NCBI GenBank assembly: GCA_900545055.1 | Contig: UQXP01000034.1 | Coordinates: forward strand, 1 to 18,920 | DNA length: 18,920 nucleotides | Direction: 5' to 3' | Source of the DNA: an uncultured Collinsella sp. | GTDB lineage: Bacteria; Actinomycetota; Coriobacteriia; Coriobacteriales; Coriobacteriaceae | Shown: positions 13,786 through 18,920 of the stretch, piece by piece | Numbering within the stretch: the stretch's first letter is position 1 | Layout of the letters: each line of letters opens with the position of its first letter | Made by a program: the position numbers and the translations under genes | The notes under the pieces: model-generated | Told to the model about the DNA's origin: nothing | What the model saw: the letters and a program-made list of their open reading frames with translations, nothing else | Database searches by the model: none

Positions 13786-15792
13786 ATGACCGAGGAGCTC
13801 AAGAAGCAGGGCGGCGTTGATGACGCCGCTGCCGCGGGACTGGTCGAGGAAACGGCTGCCGCGTCGACCGAGCTGGATGACGCCGCCAAGGCTGCAGCCG
13901 AGCGCGAGGCTCGCCGCCAAGCGCTCTACGAGGAAAACGAACGTGCCGAGGACGAGCGCGCCCGCGCCGAGGCAGAGCGTATGCGCGATGTGGGCGACGA
14001 GGACGAGGACGAGAAACCCCGCGACACCTGGGCGACGGTGCGCCGCCTGTGGAGCGAGGCTGCCGGCGACCATTGGCGCTTCTATATCGTGTTCGCGAGC
14101 ATTGTGTTCTACGCCATCTTTAACACCGCTGCGCCGGCATATAGCGCCCGCGTGATCGATGAGCTGTGGCGCCACATTCAGGTAGCGTTTGCCAACAACG
14201 CCACCTTCAGCATCACCTGGGAGAACTGCGGCAGGACTATCTTCATCTACTTTTTGATTTGGACGGCCGCTGCCTCGTTCTATGCGCTCCAGAGCTTTTT
14301 GATGTCGAGCGTCGCTGAGCGTCTCAATCTGCGCCTGCGCAACCGCATCGCCCAAAAGCTCAACCGTCTGCCGCTCGCCTATTTTGACGCGCATCGTCCT
14401 GGCGAGGTCGTTAGCCGCGCGACCAACGACCTGGACAAGATGTCCGAGAGCATGCAGCGCGGATTGCTGCAGCTGCTGGTGTCGATTGGTACGGTAGTGG
14501 GCGCTGTGAGCGTGATGTTTGTGTTCAGTGTGCCACTCACGCTGGTCTTTTTGTTCTTTACGGCGTTGTCGCTGCTAGTGACCAAGGTGGTCTCGCGCCG
14601 CACGCATGACGTAACCGGTGAACGTCAGGAGTGGGTGTCCAAGATTACGAGTGCGGTCGAGGAAGGCTATTCGGGCCGTCTGGTGATCCGCGCGTTTAAC
14701 CGCGAACGTCAGAGCTCTGCCGAGGTGCACGAGGCCTCGGGCGAGCTGGCGCGCGTGAGCACCAAGGCCGACTTTATGATCAACGCCGTCGGACCCGCGG
14801 TTCGCTTTATTGGTCGCCTAGCGCAGATCGTGATTGCGCTCGTGGGCTGCAGCATGCTGGTTGCCGGTCACATGACCGTCGGCGTGTTCCAGGCGTTCTT
14901 CCAGTTTATCTATGAGGCATCTGAGCCCATGACGCAGCTGTCGTTTACCTTCAACTCGCTGCAGAGCGCGCTGGCGAGTGCGGAGCGCGTGTTCGACCTG
15001 CTCGATGAGCCCGAGATGGAGGCCGATCCGCTGCCGGACGAGGCCGCCAAGCTGCCGGGTCGCGTGGAGGGCCGCGTCTCCTTTGAGCACGTGCGCTTTG
15101 GTTATTCGCCCGACAAGCCGCTTATGCGCGACGTGTCGTTTACCGCCGAGCCGGGCCAGAAGATTGCCGTGGTGGGAACCACGGGCGCAGGCAAGACGAC
15201 GCTCATCAACCTGCTCATGCGCTTTTACGAGATCGACGGCGGCCGCATTACGCTCGACGGTGTGGATACGCGCCTCATGGATCGCGGCGAGCTACGTCAG
15301 CAGTTTGGCATGGTGCTGCAAGACGCCTGGCTGTTCGACGGCACGATTGCCGAGAACATCGCCTACGGCTGCCCCGAGGCAACGCGCGAGGAGATTGTTG
15401 CGGCTGCGCGCGCCGCCCAGGTTGACTTCTTTGTGCGCACCATGCCGCAGGGCTACGACACGCGCGTGGCCAACGATGCCGAAAGCATCAGCCAGGGCCA
15501 GCGTCAGCTGCTGACCATCGCACGCGTGCTGCTCAACAACCCGGCGATTCTAATCCTGGACGAGGCGACCTCAAGCGTGGACACGCGTACCGAGCTTGCT
15601 ATCGGCCGTGCCATGGACGCGCTTATGCGCGGGCGCACGAGCTTTGTGATCGCGCATCGCCTGTCGACGATCGTGGACGCCGACCTGATCTTGGTCATGG
15701 ATCACGGCAACATTATCGAGCAGGGCACGCATAAGGAGCTGCTGGCTGCCGAGGGTGCCTACGCCGACCTCTATCTGAGCCAGTTCGCATAA
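13786..15792 (+). CDS. ABC multidrug exporter half-transporter, catalytic subunit with N-terminal extension
   Basis: The 668-residue partner starts at an ATG one base after the previous stop, with GGGAGGTGA as ribosome site. Residues 1-80 are an Ala/Glu/Arg-rich acidic extension with a probable charged helix or coiled coil, not usual for the family. The membrane domain is at about 85-395. The nucleotide-binding domain has Walker A GTTGAGKTT (464-472), Q-loop LQDAW (511-515), an altered signature SQGQ (569-572), Walker B ILILDE with catalytic Glu593, and switch His624. The intact Walker B/His with a weakened signature is the exact complement of the upstream subunit: one composite ATP site is catalytic, the other degenerate. 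It is probably the MarR-controlled drug or toxin exporter. Confidence 0.93.
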   Translation: MTEELKKQGGVDDAAAAGLVEETAAASTELDDAAKAAAEREARRQALYEENERAEDERARAEAERMRDVGDEDEDEKPRDTWATVRRLWSEAAGDHWRFYIVFASIVFYAIFNTAAPAYSARVIDELWRHIQVAFANNATFSITWENCGRTIFIYFLIWTAAASFYALQSFLMSSVAERLNLRLRNRIAQKLNRLPLAYFDAHRPGEVVSRATNDLDKMSESMQRGLLQLLVSIGTVVGAVSVMFVFSVPLTLVFLFFTALSLLVTKVVSRRTHDVTGERQEWVSKITSAVEEGYSGRLVIRAFNRERQSSAEVHEASGELARVSTKADFMINAVGPAVRFIGRLAQIVIALVGCSMLVAGHMTVGVFQAFFQFIYEASEPMTQLSFTFNSLQSALASAERVFDLLDEPEMEADPLPDEAAKLPGRVEGRVSFEHVRFGYSPDKPLMRDVSFTAEPGQKIAVVGTTGAGKTTLINLLMRFYEIDGGRITLDGVDTRLMDRGELRQQFGMVLQDAWLFDGTIAENIAYGCPEATREEIVAAARAAQVDFFVRTMPQGYDTRVANDAESISQGQRQLLTIARVLLNNPAILILDEATSSVDTRTELAIGRAMDALMRGRTSFVIAHRLSTIVDADLILVMDHGNIIEQGTHKELLAAEGAYADLYLSQFA

Positions 15793-16609
15793 TGTGACAA
15801 AGGGACAGTCCCACATGTCGCATCAACGCAAAGGCGCGCCGGGGATGAATTCCCTGGCGCGCCTTCTTGCGTTGATGCCGATGTCGTTTTGTGCCGCTTG
15901 CGTTCCTAGCGTTCGTCCACGAGCTTGGCACGAGGGCCTTGAGCTCGGCCACCTCTCGCTCGAGTTCCTTGACGCGGCGGGCGTTCTCGGTGATGCCTTG
16001 GCGGTTGAGGGCACTCTGCTCGGCAGCGTCATCGGGCATGTACTCGCGATGCTGCTTGGCGTCGAAGCTCTCCTCGAACACGCGGCAGCCGTTGCGCTTG
16101 ATGATGCGTCCCGGCACGCCCACGACGGTGCAGTTGTCGGGCACGTCCTTGACGACGACCGAGTTGCCGCCGATCTTGACGTTGTTGCCGATGCGGATGT
16201 TGCCGAGCACCTTGGCGCCCGTGCCCACGGTGACGTTGTTACCCAGGGTGGGGTGGCGCTTGCCGGTTTCGTTGCCGGTGCCGCCGAGCGTAACGCCCTG
16301 GTAGAGCACGCAGTTGTCGCCCACAATGGTGGTCTCGCCGATGACGACGCCCATGGCGTGGTCGATAAAGAAGTGCTTGCCAATCTGTGCGGCAGGGTGA
16401 ATCTCGACGCCGGTGATGTGGCGGGTGATTTGAGATAGCACACGGGCGAGCGAGCGATGACCGTGCTCCCAGAGCCAGTGCTCGGGCACGTGGTTCCACT
16501 TGGCGTGCAGGCCAGGATAGGAAAGGAAGATGACTAGACCGTTTTGCGCGGCGGGATCCTGCGCTTGGACGGTCTTGATGTCCTCGCGAATGGTACTGAT
16601 AAAGCTCAC
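15713..16609 (-). CDS. cysE: Serine O-acetyltransferase, C-terminal tail apparently frameshifted
   Basis: The enzyme makes O-acetylserine from serine and acetyl-CoA, the first step of cysteine synthesis. As read it has 298 residues. An N-terminal helical part (1-65) is followed by the left-handed hexapeptide-repeat domain (about 66-175) with GKHFFIDHAMGVVIGETT (77-94; Asp83-His84), the YQGVTLGGTG loop (103-112) and GVPGRIIKR. A coiled-coil tail follows (about 197-226). The GTG at 16609 follows GGGAGGG. The frame then runs through the terminator and antisense into the ABC gene as an Arg/His-rich tail. One base inserted near 15927-15929 would instead read ...ALVAKLVDER and stop at 15906-15908, about 234 residues. 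So a one-base deletion is likely, with the catalytic core intact. Confidence 0.85.
   Translation of the reverse strand: MSFISTIREDIKTVQAQDPAAQNGLVIFLSYPGLHAKWNHVPEHWLWEHGHRSLARVLSQITRHITGVEIHPAAQIGKHFFIDHAMGVVIGETTIVGDNCVLYQGVTLGGTGNETGKRHPTLGNNVTVGTGAKVLGNIRIGNNVKIGGNSVVVKDVPDNCTVVGVPGRIIKRNGCRVFEESFDAKQHREYMPDDAAEQSALNRQGITENARRVKELEREVAELKALVPSSWTNARNASGTKRHRHQRKKARQGIHPRRAFALMRHVGLSLCHIMRTGSDRGRRRHPRQPAAPYACPAR
15793..15822 (-). repeat. Hairpin repeat, family C (CTGTCCC loop)
   Basis: A 7-bp stem, TGTGACA (15793-15799) with TGTCGCA (15816-15822), encloses a 16-nt loop with GGGACAGTCCC. The stem differs from families A and B but the CTGTCCC loop motif is shared. It starts immediately after the ABC gene stop and shares its last bases with the terminator that follows. 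Confidence 0.6.
15820..15878. terminator. Bidirectional terminator between ABC operon and cysE
   Basis: A 26-bp stem is formed by 15820-15831 with 15867-15878, 15832-15840 with 15856-15864 (AGGCGCGCC/GGCGCGCCT) and 15841-15845 with 15851-15855, with a 2-nt bulge (15865-15866) and a 5-nt loop. It is a strong hairpin between convergent genes. The cysE reading frame now passes through it. Confidence 0.75.
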
Positions 16610-16638
16610 CGGCCGCCCTCCCTTAGCGCCATGGCAAT

Positions 16639-16666
16639 GCGATTCAATAAAGTATAGCGATTCGCT
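16639..16666 (-). promoter_or_regulatory. Candidate cysE promoter with palindrome
   Basis: On the minus strand TATACT (16651-16656) is a good -10, but no good -35 is found at 16-18 bp. The palindrome AGCGATTCGCT (16656-16666) lies directly upstream of it, and its half GCGATTC recurs at 16639-16645. It could be an operator for a sulfur or cysteine regulator; that is inference. Confidence 0.35.
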
Positions 16667-16752
16667 AGGGATTAGGAAGGACAATCTTGGCGGCATTGCG
16701 CAACAGGTGTCAGTTATGCAAACTTGCTGGTAATGGAGTCATGCTTTTGTGG

Positions 16753-16786
16753 GGTTGCGCACGAGGGGGCACCGCAACCGTATACT
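16753..16786 (+). promoter_or_regulatory. Candidate dedA promoter with inverted repeat
   Basis: The -10 TATACT (16781-16786) follows a perfect 7-bp inverted repeat, GGTTGCG (16753-16759) with CGCAACC (16773-16779). The only -35-like hexamer is TTGCGC (16755-16760), at an over-long 20-bp spacing, so an activator or another sigma factor may be used. Confidence 0.3.
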
Positions 16787-16832
16787 GGTCAACTTGGACG
16801 TATCCGCGCCCACAACTGAGAGGTTTTACTTC

Positions 16833-17480
16833 ATGGGTTTCATTAATTTTATCGCCGAGCTGCTTAAGGATCCGCGCACTGCGATCGCCAGCTGGATCGC
16901 CGCCGGCCCGCTTATGGCCTACGGCTGCGTGTTCCTGATCATCTTTATCGAGACGGGCGTGGTGTTCTTCCCGTTCCTCCCCGGCGATTCGCTGCTGTTT
17001 GCTTCGGGCTTCTTTGCCCACAATGGCGGCTTTAACATCGTGGCCCTGCTGGCCGTCGCATGGGCGGCTGCCATCCTGGGTGACCAGTGCAACTTTATGA
17101 TCGGTCACTTCTTTGGCAAAAAGATTATCGCTTCGGGCAAGGTCAAGGCCATGACGCCCGAGCGCATCAAAAAGTCCGAGGATTTCTTGGACAAGTGGGG
17201 TCACCTGGCCATCTTCCTGGGTCGCTTCTTCCCGTTTATCCGCACCTTTGTGCCCTTTATCGCCGGCATGGGCGGCATGCACTGGCGCAATTTTGTCATC
17301 TTCAACGTGCTGGGTGGCATTACCTGGTCGACGCTCTTTACACTGCTGGGCTACTTCTTTGGCGGCATCCCCTTTGTGCAGGAGCACTTTGAGCTGCTAA
17401 TCGTTGGCATCGTTGCCGTGTCGATCATCCCGACCGTGGTCGGTCTGGTTAAGGCTAAGCTGGGCAAAAAGAACGCGTAG
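16833..17480 (+). CDS. DedA-family membrane protein
   Basis: The 215-residue polytopic inner-membrane protein belongs to the DedA/VTT (SNARE-associated) family. Members are implicated in moving undecaprenyl phosphate or other lipids across the membrane and in membrane homeostasis. Family hallmarks are the acidic IFIETGVVFFPFLPGDSLLF (37-56, Glu40 and Asp52) and GRFFPFIRTFVPFIAG (130-145, Arg131 and Arg137), then a conserved FNVLGGITW (157-165). At least five hydrophobic segments are visible. The ATG at 16833 follows GAGAGG and starts the family-like N-terminus; upstream starts add a charged segment that overlaps the likely promoter. Single gene, divergent from cysE. Confidence 0.93.
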   Translation: MGFINFIAELLKDPRTAIASWIAAGPLMAYGCVFLIIFIETGVVFFPFLPGDSLLFASGFFAHNGGFNIVALLAVAWAAAILGDQCNFMIGHFFGKKIIASGKVKAMTPERIKKSEDFLDKWGHLAIFLGRFFPFIRTFVPFIAGMGGMHWRNFVIFNVLGGITWSTLFTLLGYFFGGIPFVQEHFELLIVGIVAVSIIPTVVGLVKAKLGKKNA

Positions 17481-17508
17481 CTCGAGCCGGCGCGCAAACC
17501 GTGCAGTT

Positions 17509-17543
17509 GAGGCCCGTCACCGCTTACGGTGGCGGGCCTCTTT
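17509..17543 (+). terminator. dedA intrinsic terminator
   Basis: A 14-bp stem (17509-17522 with 17527-17540, one G-U pair) has the loop CTTA and a short tail TTTAG, 28 bp after the dedA stop. Confidence 0.85.
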
Positions 17544-17564
17544 AGTTTCGGTCAAATGAAAATA

Positions 17565-17616
17565 CTTTACTTAGTTAAAGAAAAGCGTTTTATCAGACGC
17601 GTACGGGGAGTACAAT
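17565..17616 (+). promoter_or_regulatory. ilvE promoter and candidate operator
   Basis: TTTTAT (17588-17593, weak), a 17-bp spacer and TACAAT (17611-17616, strong) place the transcription start near 17623-17624. A near-palindrome, CTTTACTTAGTTAAAG (17565-17580), lies just upstream and could be an activator or repressor site. The GAGTACAATCTCG context almost repeats that of glmS. Confidence 0.5.
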
Positions 17617-17623
17617 CTCGTGC

Positions 17624-17773
17624 ATGCGAATCGACGTGCCATCGGCTTTGATGCTGTTCGCGTGTCCCGTCCGGCTCTACGCTCCGGGCGTGCGACGTTG
17701 CGACGCGGCCGGCCTCGGTCCTTGCGTACGGGTTCGCGAGTTTGCAACTGTGTATGTAAGGAGCGACATATGA
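17624..17773 (+). other. Possible leaderless upstream ORF before ilvE
   Basis: An ATG at 17624 coincides with the predicted transcription start and opens a 49-codon frame. Its TGA (17771-17773) overlaps the ilvE ATG (17770) as ATGA. The product (MRIDVPSALMLFACPVRLYA...) is rich in Val and Leu but not strikingly so, and has no known match. It may be a translationally coupled leader peptide or a chance frame in GC-rich DNA: the ilvE frame is also open through this region. Confidence 0.3.
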
Positions 17774-18822
17774 CTGTCGAGAAGAAGGATATCGATTGGG
17801 GTAGCCTCGGTTTTGGCTACATGAAGACCGACTACAGCTACGAGGCTCATTGGAAGGACGGCGAGTGGGACGAGGGTGGCCTGACCACCGACCACACCAT
17901 GCACGTCTCCGAGTGCGGTGGCATCTTCCACTACTGCCAGGAGGTCTTTGAGGGCCTGAAGGCTTACACCGCCGAGGACGGCAGCATCGTCTGCTTCCGT
18001 CCCGACATGAACGCCGAGCGCATGTACAACTCCGCTCAGCGCCTTGAGATGCCCCCGTTCCCCAAGGACAAGTTTGTTGAGGCCGTCAAGCAGGTCGTTT
18101 CTGCCAACGCCGCTTGGGTTCCGCCCTTCGGCTCCGGCGCTACCCTGTACGTGCGTCCGTTTATGATCGGTTCCGGCGACGTGATCGGTGTTGCTCCCGC
18201 TCCTGAGTACACCTTCCGCATTCTCGTGACCCCGGTCGGTCCGTACTTTAAGGGTGGCCTCAAGCCCGTCAAGCTGCGCGTTTCCGAGTACGACCGTGCC
18301 GCACCGCACGGCACCGGCAACATCAAGGCCGGCCTGAACTACGCCATGTCCCTTAAGCCCACGATGGAGGCCCATCGCGAGGGCTATGCCGAGAACCTGT
18401 ATCTCGACTCCGAGTCCCGCACCTATGTCGAGGAGACCGGCGGCGCCAACGTTCTGTTCGTGAAGGAGGACGGCACGCTCGTCGTTCCGCAGTCGCACAC
18501 CGACTCCATCCTGCCCTCTATCACCCGTCGTTCGCTCGTTCAGGTTGCTCAGGACCTGGGCATGACCGTTGACCAACGTCCCGTCGAGTGGGCCGAGGTC
18601 AAGGCCGGTACCTTTGTCGAGTGCGGCCTGTGCGGCACCGCTGCCGTCATCTCCCCGGTGGGCGAGATTGACAACAAGGTCTACGGTGCCGACGAAACTG
18701 TGACCTTCTCGGCCGGCTACACCGAGATCGGCCCTGTGATGAAGAAGCTCCGCGAGACCCTGACGGGCATCCAGTCTGGTGCTGTTGAGGATAAGCACAA
18801 CTGGGTTTACACCGTCGCGTAA
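17770..18822 (+). CDS. ilvE: Branched-chain amino acid aminotransferase
   Basis: The 350-residue class IV PLP enzyme exchanges amino groups between Leu, Ile or Val and 2-oxoglutarate, the last step of branched-chain amino acid synthesis. Signatures are GIFHYCQEVFEGLKAY (51-66), the PLP Lys186 in GTGNIKAGLNYA (181-192), YVEETGGANVLFV (219-231) and GLCGTAAVISPVG (276-288). Length and architecture match the bacterial long-type enzymes (about 340-360 residues). The ATG at 17770 follows AAGGAG at proper spacing. The frame is open upstream to a GTG at 17620, but that part is Arg-rich leader sequence with no family similarity. Own promoter and terminator. Cytosolic. Confidence 0.96.
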   Translation: MTVEKKDIDWGSLGFGYMKTDYSYEAHWKDGEWDEGGLTTDHTMHVSECGGIFHYCQEVFEGLKAYTAEDGSIVCFRPDMNAERMYNSAQRLEMPPFPKDKFVEAVKQVVSANAAWVPPFGSGATLYVRPFMIGSGDVIGVAPAPEYTFRILVTPVGPYFKGGLKPVKLRVSEYDRAAPHGTGNIKAGLNYAMSLKPTMEAHREGYAENLYLDSESRTYVEETGGANVLFVKEDGTLVVPQSHTDSILPSITRRSLVQVAQDLGMTVDQRPVEWAEVKAGTFVECGLCGTAAVISPVGEIDNKVYGADETVTFSAGYTEIGPVMKKLRETLTGIQSGAVEDKHNWVYTVA

Positions 18823-18881
18823 TTCGTCTTACCTGCCCGGGCGGAGAGTAAGTTCCCTCCCGGCGCGTCCTCGGACATGCA

Positions 18882-18920
18882 AGAAGCCCTCGCTGCGCAC
18901 TTCGTGCGGCGAGGGCTTCT
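18882..18920 (+). terminator. ilvE intrinsic terminator (cut by window end)
   Basis: A perfect 12-bp stem AGAAGCCCTCGC (18882-18893) with 18909-18920, extended after a 2-nt bulge by CGCAC/GTGCG around the loop TTC. The expected T-tract lies beyond the window. Confidence 0.8.

Noticed and set aside
17617..17769. T-box or classical attenuator before ilvE
   Set aside because: No T-box sequence, no run of branched-chain codons and no terminator with U-tract in the leader.
17677..18798. Minus-strand ORF of 373 codons
   Set aside because: Antisense shadow of ilvE, which has all family signatures.

Overview
The window reads as chromosomal DNA of a high-GC actinobacterium, most likely a gut Coriobacteriia member close to Collinsella. 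This is inferred from GC-rich coding sequence, codon use, gene families and the style of the dispersed hairpin repeats; no rRNA or other marker gene is present. No tRNA, rRNA, CRISPR array, transposase, integrase or phage gene was seen. The content is mostly housekeeping and regulatory, with unusually repeat-rich intergenic DNA.

Layout. 1-691 is gene-free and holds two hairpin repeats, an array of TTAGAGAGA boxes in both orientations, and a foldback of about 100 nt. Next come larE (-), a HAD phosphatase (+), a bidirectional terminator and a LacI-type regulator (-). 3615-4172 is a second repeat island with nested inverted repeats, ending in the glmS promoter. glmS (+) ends in a strong terminator and is followed by another hairpin repeat that supplies the stop codon of a GntR/FCD regulator (-). 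That regulator diverges from a YeiH-type membrane exporter (+). Then come an NtrC-like regulator with a decayed ATPase domain (+), an unknown single-pass membrane protein (+), a small nitroreductase (-) and a 96-residue unknown protein with strong expression signals (+).

From 11560 a MarR regulator and two ABC half-transporters form a tightly packed operon. The pair has the complementary motif loss of a heterodimeric drug exporter, and the marR promoter carries a direct repeat that looks like its own operator. Convergent to it is a serine acetyltransferase (cysE, -) whose tail appears frameshifted, so its frame runs through the terminator and antisense into the ABC gene. A DedA membrane protein (+) and branched-chain aminotransferase ilvE (+) close the window.

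The least explained material is intergenic: (i) hairpin repeats with different stems but a common CTGTCCC loop motif, (ii) the TTAGAGAGA array, (iii) the 552-651 foldback, whose wobble pairs all favour plus-strand RNA, and (iv) a 49-codon open frame that would start about at the ilvE transcription start and overlaps the ilvE start codon. No complete new multi-gene system was recognised.
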